From the NCBI RefSeq assembly GCF_025215075.1, contig NZ_JAOBTH010000027.1, positions 1 to 64,000 of the forward strand: a DNA stretch of 64,000 nt, written 5' to 3'. The translations under genes were made by a program, and so were the position numbers. Source of the stretch: Tenacibaculum haliotis (GTDB lineage Bacteria > Bacteroidota > Bacteroidia > Flavobacteriales > Flavobacteriaceae). Below, in pieces: positions 35,648-44,088 of the stretch. Numbering within the stretch: position 1 is the first letter of the stretch; the number at the start of each line of letters is the position of its first letter. The notes under the pieces are model-generated. The model saw only the letters and a program-made list of their open reading frames with translations. It did not search any database and was not told the DNA's origin.

Positions 35648-37561
35648 ATGAAAAAAAGAATACACATAATTGCAGCCATAGCTGTGTTAAGTTTTAATGT
35701 CTCTTTCGCTCAAACGGGTAAAATAAAAAAGGCAGATAAAGCTTATAATAAATTCTCTTACATTTCTACTACAAAAACACTCTTACAGTTAGTAGGAAAC
35801 GGAACCGCTAACGTTAATCAATATCAACAGTTAGCAAATGCGTACTATTTTACAGGCGATATGGAATCGGCTACGAAAACATACAAAACTTTAATGGCTT
35901 CAGAAGAAAAAGAAGCTATCGAAACTGAAAGTTACTTTAGATATGTGCAAAGTTTAAAAGCAACAGAAAACTATACTGAAGCTGATAAATGGATGCGTGA
36001 ATTTTGTGAATTAGAGCCTAACGACTCTAGAGCTAAAGCATTTAAAGCACAACCTGATTATTTAACTCAAATTGAAAAACTTTCTGATACTTTTAAATTA
36101 GAAAACTTAAGTATCAATTCAGAAAATTCAGATTTCGGTACGGCTTTAAACGATTCTAAATTAATTTTTGCTTCATCAAGAAAAGAAGGAAAAACCTACA
36201 ATTGGAATGCACAGCCTTTTTTAGATTTATACACATTAAATTCTGATAATGAAGTTACTGAATTAAGAGGTGATGTAAACACAAAATACCACGAATCATC
36301 TTCTGTTATCACAAAAGATGGTAACACTTTGTACTTTACTCGAAACAATTATTTTAAAGGAAAATTCAAGAAAAATAAAGACGATGCGCATACTTTAAAA
36401 ATATACAAAGCAACTAAAGTTAAAGGTGAGTGGACTAACATTGAAGCACTTCCTTTTAATAGCAATGATTATAATGTAGGCCACCCTGCTTTAAACAAAA
36501 ACGGAACTGTTTTATATTTTAGTTCTGACATGCCTGGTGGTTTAGGAGCTTCTGATATTTATAAAGTAAACATTGCTGGTGATGGTTCTTTCGGTTCTGT
36601 AAAAAACCTAGGTAAGGGAATTAATACAGAAGGTCGTGAAAACTTTCCGTTCATCAGTCAAAAAGGAACATTATATTTTTCATCTAACGGTCACTTAGGT
36701 TTAGGGGGCTTAGATGTTTTTAAAGTAGATGATATGAATGCTACTAATAAAGTAATCTATAATTTAGGAGAACCTGTCAACAGCCCTAAAGATGATTTTG
36801 CTTATATGATTAACGAAACTACTTTAAAAGGTTTTGTAAGTTCTAATCGTGCTGGCGGAAAAGGAGATGATGATATTTATAGTTTCACCAAAAATCCTTG
36901 CGAGCAATTGGTTAGTGGTGTAGTTACTGATGTTACAACAAAAGCAATTATTTCTAATGCTACTGTTTTAGTATACGATGCAGCACAGCAAATTATTGCT
37001 ACTTTGGTTTCAGATACTCAAGGAGCCTTTAGTTTTAAATTAAAATGTAAAGAACAAACGTATAAAGTTGTAGGTTCTAAATTAGATTTCGATCCTACTG
37101 AAATTTCTTTTGCTGTAGACAATTTTTTCAATGAACCTGTTCAGTTAGAGATAGCTTTAACACCAATACCAAAGGCCGCTGAAGTAGGTGCTGATTTATT
37201 TAAGCTTTTAGATTTAAAACCAATTTTGTTTGACTATGATAAATCGAACATTAGACCAGATGCTCAAATTGAATTAGAAAAGGTTATCGCCTATATGAAA
37301 GAATTTCCGAAGGTAAAAATTGATATACGTTCTCACACTGATTCTCGTGGTAGAGACGCTTACAATTTAGCTTTATCAGCTCGAAGAAACAGCTCAACTG
37401 TAACTTATATCATCACCAAAGGTGGTATTTCTAAAGAGAGAATCAAAGGAAAAGGTTACGGAGAAACAATGTTAACTAATAAATGTGCGAATCGTGTAAA
37501 GTGTTCTAAAGAAGAGCACCAAGCAAACCGTAGAAGTGAATTTATAGTAACAGAAAACTAA
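35648..37561 (+). CDS. OmpA-family protein with TPR, PD40 propeller and CarboxypepD_reg-like domains (PorE-like)
   Basis: The protein has 637 residues with signal peptide (VSFAQ). Order: TPR-like helices (about 20-130), a PD40/WD40-like propeller (about 150-415: LNDSKLIFASSRKEGKTYNW, VGHPALNKNGTVLYFSSDMPG, ENFPFISQKGTLYFSSNGH), a CarboxypepD_reg-like sandwich (about 420-500), and an OmpA peptidoglycan-binding domain (about 520-637: ILFDYDKSNIRPDAQIEL, DIRSHTDSRGRDAYNLALSARR). It is a periplasmic or outer membrane anchor that ties the secretion complex to the wall. Last gene of the adhesin operon. Confidence 0.94.
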   Translation: MKKRIHIIAAIAVLSFNVSFAQTGKIKKADKAYNKFSYISTTKTLLQLVGNGTANVNQYQQLANAYYFTGDMESATKTYKTLMASEEKEAIETESYFRYVQSLKATENYTEADKWMREFCELEPNDSRAKAFKAQPDYLTQIEKLSDTFKLENLSINSENSDFGTALNDSKLIFASSRKEGKTYNWNAQPFLDLYTLNSDNEVTELRGDVNTKYHESSSVITKDGNTLYFTRNNYFKGKFKKNKDDAHTLKIYKATKVKGEWTNIEALPFNSNDYNVGHPALNKNGTVLYFSSDMPGGLGASDIYKVNIAGDGSFGSVKNLGKGINTEGRENFPFISQKGTLYFSSNGHLGLGGLDVFKVDDMNATNKVIYNLGEPVNSPKDDFAYMINETTLKGFVSSNRAGGKGDDDIYSFTKNPCEQLVSGVVTDVTTKAIISNATVLVYDAAQQIIATLVSDTQGAFSFKLKCKEQTYKVVGSKLDFDPTEISFAVDNFFNEPVQLEIALTPIPKAAEVGADLFKLLDLKPILFDYDKSNIRPDAQIELEKVIAYMKEFPKVKIDIRSHTDSRGRDAYNLALSARRNSSTVTYIITKGGISKERIKGKGYGETMLTNKCANRVKCSKEEHQANRRSEFIVTEN

Positions 37562-37584
37562 ACACCCTTACAGATTATATTACT

Positions 37585-37613
37585 AAAAAGAGTTCCATAA
37601 AGGAACTCTTTTT
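37585..37613 (+). terminator. adhesin operon terminator
   Basis: Stem AAAAAGAGTTCC/GGAACTCTTTTT with a 5-nt loop, T-run. Confidence 0.88.
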
Positions 37614-37878
37614 TTTACCTTAATATAGAATTAACGAAACTCTAATAACCTTATTTACGCACCAAAATGAACAAACTAAAGCAACCAAACACTTTACACT
37701 AAAATGCGAGGATTAATTTTACTAAGGACATATAAAAATCGACTCCAATTCCTGAAATAGAGCACAAAACTTAATTCTTATAATTACATGTTCTCGTATA
37801 AATGAAGTTTTACTATAAATTTACAGGGTTTTAAAACCGAACCGGACACCAATAAACTCATTATCTTAATTGCATAAA
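37614..37878. other. intergenic between convergent operons
   Basis: About 265 bp without a gene. It contains a short GGTTTTAAAACC palindrome near 37830; nothing else supported. Confidence 0.4.
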
Positions 37879-37911
37879 AAAACCTCGAAGTTATAATTAC
37901 TTCGAGGTTTT
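37879..37911 (-). terminator. terminator of the 37929 gene
   Basis: Stem AAAACCTCGAAGT/ACTTCGAGGTTTT with a 7-nt loop. Confidence 0.85.
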
Positions 37912-37928
37912 CATAAAACTAAAACACT

Positions 37929-39875
37929 TTAATTAGTTGTTTTTACGTTTGTTTTTCCTTCTAGAATATAAAAATAAGAACGCCTATTCTTTTGGTGCTC
38001 TTCTTTAGTACATTTATTTTTATTTGCATCATCACAGTGATTTAATAATTGACTTTCGCCAAAACCTAAGGCACTTTTAATCCTATTTGATGCTATTCCT
38101 CTTGATACTATATAATCTCTTGTTGAGATAGCTCTATTGGTTGATAAACTTTTATTATACCCTTTTGTACCTCTACTATCTGTGTGAGATTCTATTTTAA
38201 TAACCATTTCTGGATGATTTTTCATTACCGATACAATGTGCTCTAATTCATATTCAGCATCTTCTCTAACATTAAATAAATCGAAATCAAAATAAATAGG
38301 GTTTATAACAATTTGATTTTCTATTATTAACGACTCTAATTGTAAATTAGCCTTCACGGTTTCTTTATTCACATCTAACGTTTGCGCATTTTTTTGATCA
38401 TTTCTATAATCCTCTTTAGACGCTGTTACCGTAAACTTTCTTTCACAATCTATAGTTTCAAAAACATAACTACCATCTTCTTTAGTTGCTTGCTTTGAAA
38501 CGGGATTACCTTGGTCATCTATCAACATCACCTGTACATCTGGCATTGGTTTACCTGTAATAGAATTTGTTACAATACCTGCAATATTTTGTTTACAATC
38601 ATAAATTAAAAAACTATAAATATCATCATCTCCTTTTCCTTTTTTTCTATTTGACGAGAAGAATCCTTTACTCTTTTCTTTATTGATAACAAAAGAAAAA
38701 TCATCTTTAGGTCCATTTACAGGCGCTCCTAAATTTATTGGATTTGTAAATTCTTTATTTTTGATTTTTGATTCAAAGATATCTAAAGCGCCTAAACCTA
38801 AATGACCATCCGAAGCAAAATAAAACGTATTATCAGCTCCTACAAAAGGAAACATCTCTCTACTTTCAGTATTAATTTGTTTTCCTAAGTTTACAGGAAC
38901 TCCATAGGTGTCATTTTCTAATACAGCTACTTTATAAATATCTGTTTCTCCAAATCCACCAGGCATGTCAGACACAAAATAAAGCGTCTTTTCATCAGGA
39001 CTTAATGCTGGATGACCACATGAATAATCATCTGTATTAAATGACAATTCTTTTACATCAACCCATTTATTGTTTTCTTTTCTTGCTTTATAAATTTTTA
39101 AGTGAACTGTACGATCTTCATCTTTTCTTAACTTCTTACCATCATAATTATCTCTTGTAAAATATATTGTATTACCATCACTGGTTATGATAATATTTGA
39201 TTCGTGATAACGCGTATTTAAATCTACTAATTTTTCTGCTTCAGAAACATCGAAAACTCTATTTTCATCAACTTCTTTTAATTCTGAACTATAGATATTT
39301 AAAAAAGGTTGTTTATTCCAATCATATATTTTATTATCCTTTTTTAGACCTGTAGGCTTTGTTGAAGCAAAATACAATCTATCATTATATAAAAAACCAC
39401 CAAAATCAGAATACTTTGTATTGGTAGAAACATTATAGATATCTACATAAATTTGTTCTTTATTCGTATACTTTACAAAATAATCTTCATTTTCTTCTAA
39501 CGCAACTGCCCTACTATCTGTTTCTTTTAAAACTTTTAACTTCTGTAGCCATTTATCCGACTCCGTTACATTTCCGTTACTCTTAAGAACTTGAGCATAT
39601 CTAAAAAAATGTTGCGTGGTTTCTTTCTTTTCAAAACTCTGCATCAATTTCTCATACCATTTCTCAGCTTTTTCAAATTCTGCATTATAGTAATATGAAT
39701 CTGCTAATCTACTTAACACTACTTGCGAAGTATCTCCTTTTTCATATATTAACTCATACAGTTCTGCTGATTTTTTATATGCAAATTCTTCAAAAAACTT
39801 ATTTGCTGCAGACTGTCGTTGCCCAAAACCAACAATGCTCGTTATTAATAATACAAATAGTATTGTTTTTTTCAT
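37929..39875 (-). CDS. OmpA-family protein with TPR, PD40 and CarboxypepD_reg-like domains, paralogue of the 35648 product
   Basis: The protein has 648 residues with signal peptide (SIVGFGQ). It has the same domain order as the 35648 product: TPR-like (about 20-130: FEKAEKWYEKLMQSF), PD40 propeller (GFLYNDRLYFASTKPTGLKK, CGHPALSPDEKTLYFVSDMPGG), CarboxypepD_reg-like (GIVTNSITGKPMPDVQVMLID), OmpA (IYFDFDLFNVREDAEYELEH, KIESHTDSRGTKGYNKSLS). The two differ throughout, so the duplication is old. It stands alone, convergent to the adhesin operon, with its own promoter and no sprF next to it. Confidence 0.93.
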   Translation of the reverse strand: MKKTILFVLLITSIVGFGQRQSAANKFFEEFAYKKSAELYELIYEKGDTSQVVLSRLADSYYYNAEFEKAEKWYEKLMQSFEKKETTQHFFRYAQVLKSNGNVTESDKWLQKLKVLKETDSRAVALEENEDYFVKYTNKEQIYVDIYNVSTNTKYSDFGGFLYNDRLYFASTKPTGLKKDNKIYDWNKQPFLNIYSSELKEVDENRVFDVSEAEKLVDLNTRYHESNIIITSDGNTIYFTRDNYDGKKLRKDEDRTVHLKIYKARKENNKWVDVKELSFNTDDYSCGHPALSPDEKTLYFVSDMPGGFGETDIYKVAVLENDTYGVPVNLGKQINTESREMFPFVGADNTFYFASDGHLGLGALDIFESKIKNKEFTNPINLGAPVNGPKDDFSFVINKEKSKGFFSSNRKKGKGDDDIYSFLIYDCKQNIAGIVTNSITGKPMPDVQVMLIDDQGNPVSKQATKEDGSYVFETIDCERKFTVTASKEDYRNDQKNAQTLDVNKETVKANLQLESLIIENQIVINPIYFDFDLFNVREDAEYELEHIVSVMKNHPEMVIKIESHTDSRGTKGYNKSLSTNRAISTRDYIVSRGIASNRIKSALGFGESQLLNHCDDANKNKCTKEEHQKNRRSYFYILEGKTNVKTTN

Positions 39876-39992
39876 AAGTTATTATTTTATAAAACCTTAA
39901 TAATTTTATTATACTCTTTATTATCTACACAACACAAATTACAGATTTTCTGAAGACTAACTTTTATCTTTTTAAAAAAATATAATCAATGA

Positions 39993-40000
39993 CAAAAGTA
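39993..40000 (-). promoter_or_regulatory. -7 box (TACTTTTG on minus) of the 39875 gene
   Basis: Exact TAnnTTTG 118 bp upstream of the ATG, predicting a leader of about 110 nt. No closer box is seen. Confidence 0.45.
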
Positions 40001-40127
40001 TCATTTTTAATGTAAACTTCTTAAATTTAAAATTAGATATTTATTTTACAAAAATGCAACTACCTAATAATTAAGTAATTTACAGATACTACATCTTTTT
40101 TATCACTTACAATTCTTACAAAAAAAG

Positions 40128-40154
40128 ACCTTAAACAAATGTTCAAGGCCTTTT
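40128..40154. other. hairpin of unknown role
   Basis: AAAAGACCTTAAACA...TGTTCAAGGCCTTTT forms an imperfect terminator-like stem with no adjacent gene on either strand. Confidence 0.4.
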
Positions 40155-40339
40155 AACCAAACTTAGTATAAAAACTAACTACTACTATTTTTAATTCCTC
40201 TAAGGCTTTCTACAAGAAACTTCTCTTTTCAAAAAATATCCTAAAAAAAGGAATACACAAGGGGAAATTTTTACTCAGAGAAGTAAATTTAAGGGGTACT
40301 TTTATAATTAATTCAATTATTTATTCCATTGTTTACACT

Positions 40340-40374
40340 CTTATGACACCTTTTTTTTCAAAAGGTCACATAAG
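40340..40374. other. imperfect inverted repeat
   Basis: CTTATG...CCTTTT pairs with AAAAGG...CATAAG around a short T-rich loop. It sits 39 bp outside the stop of the 40413 gene. It may be a second terminator or an operator. Confidence 0.4.
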
Positions 40375-40381
40375 CGTATAA

Positions 40382-40414
40382 AAAAACTCAAAAAAAAGTT
40401 TTTTTTGAGTTTTT
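40382..40414 (-). terminator. terminator of the clpS-prmA-tpiA run
   Basis: AAAAACTCAAAAAA/TTTTTTGAGTTTTT stem overlapping the stop codon of the last gene, with a T-run. Confidence 0.75.
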
Positions 40415-40685
40415 AATCTAAATATTCCCTTAAAATTATTCGATGTTCAGGTGTTGATTTATCATAGTTTTCAATCAGTAACTCTACTATTTCAGGAGAC
40501 TTAAAACCAACTTCCTTTTTTGATTTATATTTTGAAACATATAAATTATAAGCTTCTTTATTTTTTTCAAAAATTAAAAAATGTACTTCATTTAAAACAC
40601 AAAAACAAATTTCATTTCCTGAAAAAGCTGTTGATTCATCCTTTATAAAATCAGAGAATTCGTAATACCTAAAAACATTTTCCAT
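40413..40685 (-). CDS. 90-residue protein, unknown
   Basis: The protein has 90 residues, is cytoplasmic and charged, with a beta-rich first half (NEICFCVLNEVHFLIFEKNKEAYNLYV) and a helical end (EIVELLIENYDK, HRIILREYLD). No family recognised. It starts 1 bp after the clpS stop, so it is translated from the same message. The terminator overlaps its stop codon. Confidence 0.65.
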   Translation of the reverse strand: MENVFRYYEFSDFIKDESTAFSGNEICFCVLNEVHFLIFEKNKEAYNLYVSKYKSKKEVGFKSPEIVELLIENYDKSTPEHRIILREYLD

Positions 40686-40686
40686 A

Positions 40687-40962
40687 TTAAACGATCTCTG
40701 CTGATAAACCTAATTGCAATAATTTAGAACACCTTGGCTCTAACTCTTTATAAGCACCCGTTTTAACGGTACACTTACCTTTATAGTGTACTAAAACAGA
40801 ACATTGCTCAGCTTGTTCTAAGGTATGATCACAAACAGCTACCAAACTATCAATTACATGATCAAAAGTATTTACATCATCATTATGTAAAATAATTTCG
40901 TGCTTTTTTGTTTCTTGAATCAAGACATCTAGCTCTTCTTGTATTTTCTCTATTGTACTCAT
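40687..40962 (-). CDS. clpS: ATP-dependent Clp protease adaptor
   Basis: ClpS delivers N-degron substrates to ClpAP/ClpCP. The protein has 91 residues from the ATG at 40962. The frame also extends eleven codons upstream into prmA to a non-ATG start, without need. ClpS marks: HEIILHNDDVNTFDHVIDSL (the substrate pocket and NDD loop), VCDHTLEQAEQCSVLVHYKG, and GKCTVKTGAYKELEPRCSKL. It lies 5 bp after prmA. Confidence 0.95.
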   Translation of the reverse strand: MSTIEKIQEELDVLIQETKKHEIILHNDDVNTFDHVIDSLVAVCDHTLEQAEQCSVLVHYKGKCTVKTGAYKELEPRCSKLLQLGLSAEIV

Positions 40963-40967
40963 TTTTA

Positions 40968-41801
40968 CTATTTTTGATACTGCAAAGCTACCCAATTATT
41001 TCTGTTAATTGTTTTATTTAATGTTAAACCGTGCTTTGAAACCGCTGCATCTATAATCGAAATGTCTTCTTTATAAAATCCACTTAACAATAAAACTCCG
41101 TTTTCATTTAAGCAGTTTGTATAAATATCCATATCGCTCAATAAAATATTACGGTTAATATTTGCAATAATAATATCATATTTTTTATCCATTAAAAGAG
41201 ACGAATCACCTTCATAAACCGTAATATTTTTACAATTATTTCTTTGAACATTTTCTAACGAATTTTCGTAACACCAAGCATCAATATCTATCGCATCTAT
41301 TGGGTTAGCTCCTTTCATTTCAGCAAAAATTGCTAAAATCCCCGTTCCGCATCCCATGTCCAACACTTTTTTGTTGGCAACATCTAAATTAAGTAAATGT
41401 TGTACCATCATATGAGTGGTTTCATGATGCCCTGTACCAAAACTCATTTTTGGCTCTATAACGATATCGTACTTTAAATTAGGATTCACGTGAAATGGCG
41501 CTCTAATACTTACCAAGTCATCAACTTGAATTTGATTAAAGTTTTTTTCCCACTCTGCATTCCAATTTGTTTGGGCGATTTCATTGTGCTGAAAACTGAT
41601 CGAAAACGCTGCTGATTTTAAAATAAAAACAGCGTCTAATAAATTTTCTTTCCAATCGTTTTTCTGAATATATGCGGTAACTCCGTTTTCATTCTCCACA
41701 AAACTTTCAAAACCAATTTCACCTAATTCAGCTATTAAAATTTCAGTTGCTGGTTCTTTTGGTGTTACTTCAAAAATATACTCTATATAAATATTATCCA
41801 T
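40968..41801 (-). CDS. prmA: ribosomal protein L11 methyltransferase
   Basis: This enzyme trimethylates L11 with SAM. The protein has 277 residues, the usual length. The N-terminal substrate-recognition region is followed by the SAM site KVLDMGCGTGILAIFAEMKGA, the FGTGHHETTHMM stretch before it, and IIIANINRNILL as the post-I/motif IV. It overlaps the tpiA stop by one base, so the two are translationally coupled. Confidence 0.95.
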   Translation of the reverse strand: MDNIYIEYIFEVTPKEPATEILIAELGEIGFESFVENENGVTAYIQKNDWKENLLDAVFILKSAAFSISFQHNEIAQTNWNAEWEKNFNQIQVDDLVSIRAPFHVNPNLKYDIVIEPKMSFGTGHHETTHMMVQHLLNLDVANKKVLDMGCGTGILAIFAEMKGANPIDAIDIDAWCYENSLENVQRNNCKNITVYEGDSSLLMDKKYDIIIANINRNILLSDMDIYTNCLNENGVLLLSGFYKEDISIIDAAVSKHGLTLNKTINRNNWVALQYQK

Positions 41802-42559
41802 TAAATTGATTTAATTATAGCTATAAAATCATCCGCTTTTAAGGCTGCTCCTCCAATTAATCCACCGTCAACATCTGGTTTAGAGAAAATCTCTTTAGCA
41901 TTTGCTGGATTTACACTTCCGCCATATAGAATTGAAATATTTTCTGCCACTTCACTTCCATACTCTTTAGCAATAATATCTCTAATAAAAGCATGCATTT
42001 CTTGTGCTTGTTCTGGCGATGCTGTTTCTCCGGTTCCTATTGCCCAAACAGGCTCATATGCTAAAACAATTTTAGAAAAATCGCCTTTCTTTAAGTGAAA
42101 CAATCCTTTTTTCAATTGACTTTCAACTACATTAAAATGATTTTCTGACTTTCTATCTTCTAAAACCTCACCAAAACAAAAAATTGTTTCTAGTTTGTTT
42201 TCTAACGCAGTGGTTACTTTTTTCGCGAGGATTTCATCTGTTTCTCCGAAATACTCTCTACGCTCAGAATGTCCAAGAATCACTAAATCTAATCCTAAAG
42301 AAGTTAACATATCCGCAGAAATTTCTCCTGTAAAAGCACCACTTTTAGATTGATGCATGTTTTGAGACGCTACTTCAATTTTTGATTTCTTAGTTCTTTT
42401 AAGTGCCGTTTGTAAATTCACAAAACTTGGAGCGATAATTACTCTAGTGTTTTTACCTACTTTTTTCTTTGTTCCTTTCTTAATCCCTTTGATTAACTTT
42501 TTAGTTTCATCAAAGTTCATATTCATCTTCCAGTTACCTGCAACTATTTTTTTTCTCAA
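41801..42559 (-). CDS. tpiA: triosephosphate isomerase
   Basis: This enzyme interconverts DHAP and GAP in glycolysis. The protein has 252 residues. The sequence KIVAGNWKMN at the N-terminus holds the catalytic Asn/Lys, ILGHSERR the catalytic His, AYEPVWAIGTG the catalytic Glu and loop 6, and ILYGGSVNPAN plus DGGLIGGAAL the phosphate grip. The start codon is a TTG at 42559. The only nearby ATG is inside the KMN motif, so the TTG must be used. Confidence 0.97.
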   Translation of the reverse strand: MRKKIVAGNWKMNMNFDETKKLIKGIKKGTKKKVGKNTRVIIAPSFVNLQTALKRTKKSKIEVASQNMHQSKSGAFTGEISADMLTSLGLDLVILGHSERREYFGETDEILAKKVTTALENKLETIFCFGEVLEDRKSENHFNVVESQLKKGLFHLKKGDFSKIVLAYEPVWAIGTGETASPEQAQEMHAFIRDIIAKEYGSEVAENISILYGGSVNPANAKEIFSKPDVDGGLIGGAALKADDFIAIIKSI

Positions 42560-42583
42560 AATTACGTTAATTTTATATTCTTA

Positions 42584-43075
42584 CTACTGTTTTAATGCGG
42601 CTGTTAATCTTGGATCTATAGATTCTGCTACGTGCGCCAAAGATGTAATTCCTTTTTCATTTACAACCATATAACTTGGCACATCTTTTATTCCTAAACC
42701 TTTTGCATATCCTCCTTTAAGAGCTGCTGGTAAAAAATAATGTTCACCCTCTATATTAAAAAATCGCTCTATTCCTTTTTTCCACTGCGGAATTGTTTTA
42801 TCTATTGATAAAAAAACAAAAACAACATCAGGGTTTTCTGCTTTCAACTTTTTAATTGCTGGTATTCCGGAAATACATTCTGCACACCACGAAGCACAAA
42901 GCTCAAACATTATTTTTTTTCCTTTATGCTTTGCTAAAATTTCTTTAAATGTGATTGATTCTTCATTTAAAGTTAAAAATTTCTCATTTAAAACTTCCTG
43001 TGGAAAAGCTAAAGGTTTTTCTGAATTACAAGACACAAATAAAACGAAAGCGAATAAGTAAATTATTTTTTTCAT
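42584..43075 (-). CDS. thioredoxin-like (TlpA-type) lipoprotein 1
   Basis: The protein has 163 residues with lipobox LFVSC (mature Cys16). Thioredoxin fold with active site WCAEC (about residues 68-72), cis-Pro in VPSYMVV, and the resolving pair intact. It is a periplasmic, membrane-anchored thiol-disulfide protein of the AhpC/TlpA type. It is one of three tandem paralogues sharing a leader (LNEKFLTLNEESITFKEILAKHKGKK) and a W/G..HYF loop. It lies 24 bp before tpiA. Confidence 0.9.
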   Translation of the reverse strand: MKKIIYLFAFVLFVSCNSEKPLAFPQEVLNEKFLTLNEESITFKEILAKHKGKKIMFELCASWCAECISGIPAIKKLKAENPDVVFVFLSIDKTIPQWKKGIERFFNIEGEHYFLPAALKGGYAKGLGIKDVPSYMVVNEKGITSLAHVAESIDPRLTAALKQ

Positions 43076-43129
43076 ATACTAGGTTTTTATTTTTTTTAAC
43101 AGTTAAAAGTACGTTATTTTTTTAATAGT

Positions 43130-43603
43130 TTAACTTAACTTCTGCGAAACCTTAGTTTCGTTAAAAACGATTATTTTTCCTGATTCATCAATTACCAAAT
43201 AACGAGGAATCCAACTTAAACCAAGAAATTTACCGAAGCTTCCTTCCCAACCTGATTGCATAAAATAATGCTGCCCTTTTATTTTTAATCTTTCAACCCC
43301 TGCTTTCCATGAGTCCAAATCTCTATCTAACGATAAATATAAATATGTTATTTCCGGACTCTCTTCTTGCAGCTTTTTAATCTCAGGTAAGCTTTCAAGA
43401 CAATCTTTACACCAAGATGCCCAAACATCAATCACCATTTTTTTTCCGTGATTTTTAGCTAAAATTTCTTTGAATGCAATCTCTTCATCTTCTATAGAAA
43501 TAAAAATATCATTTAAAGCTTCATTAGAAAACTCTGAGGGGCTGTAAACCGAACATTGCAACAATAACATTGCAGTGAAAATTAATACTATACTTTTTTT
43601 CAT
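43130..43603 (-). CDS. thioredoxin-like (TlpA-type) lipoprotein 2
   Basis: The protein has 157 residues from the ATG at 43603. The frame extends upstream, but the lipoprotein signal MKKSIVLIFTAMLLLQC fixes the start. Active site WASWCKDC, cis-Pro IPRYLVI. Closest to its two neighbours (EDEEIAFKEILAKNHGKKM, KIKGQHYFMQSG). Expected to be a periplasmic reductase or cytochrome-c-maturation-type thiol protein. The start lies 1 bp after the stop of paralogue 3. Confidence 0.9.
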   Translation of the reverse strand: MKKSIVLIFTAMLLLQCSVYSPSEFSNEALNDIFISIEDEEIAFKEILAKNHGKKMVIDVWASWCKDCLESLPEIKKLQEESPEITYLYLSLDRDLDSWKAGVERLKIKGQHYFMQSGWEGSFGKFLGLSWIPRYLVIDESGKIIVFNETKVSQKLS

Positions 43604-43604
43604 C

Positions 43605-44087
43605 TTACTTAATCTTATTATTAATTTTATTAGATACACTTGATGATTTAAAAAGTTCTATTTCTCCTTTTTTACTCAAAATCATAAACCTCGGAATTGT
43701 TTTTAGTTTTAAAAACGCTCCTAGCTTCCCTTTTCCTTTCTTTGGAATGTAATAATGTTGTCCTTTTACTTTTATATTCTCAAGTCCTCTTTTCCAGTCG
43801 AAATAAGAATGATCTACTGACAAAAAAACATATTTAATTGACGGATTCTTCTTTTGAAATGCAATAACATCATCAAAACTATCTTGACTTACCGGACAAT
43901 ACGTTGCAAAAACTTGTACAAATTGTTTCGTTCCTTTATTATTTGCTAAAATTGTTCTTAACGTAATTGAATCTCTATCAATTGTAACTAATTTCTCATC
44001 TAAAGCATCATTTGTAAAAGATGTTGGTTGAAAAACAGCACAACTATTCAACGTTAAAAGGACTATCAAAAATAAAAATACTCTCAT
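43605..44087 (-). CDS. thioredoxin-like lipoprotein 3 with CxxS active site
   Basis: The protein has 160 residues with lipobox TLNSC (mature Cys16). Same fold and motifs as its two neighbours (TIDRDSITLRTILANNKGTK, KVKGQHYYIPKKG, TIPRFMIL), but the active site reads ATYCPVSQ, so the second cysteine of CxxC is a serine and the preceding Trp is Tyr. It cannot act as a normal dithiol reductase. It may be a monothiol binder or isomerase-like partner of the other two. First of the three genes, 1 bp after the permease stop. Confidence 0.88.
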   Translation of the reverse strand: MRVFLFLIVLLTLNSCAVFQPTSFTNDALDEKLVTIDRDSITLRTILANNKGTKQFVQVFATYCPVSQDSFDDVIAFQKKNPSIKYVFLSVDHSYFDWKRGLENIKVKGQHYYIPKKGKGKLGAFLKLKTIPRFMILSKKGEIELFKSSSVSNKINNKIK

Positions 44088-44088
44088 T

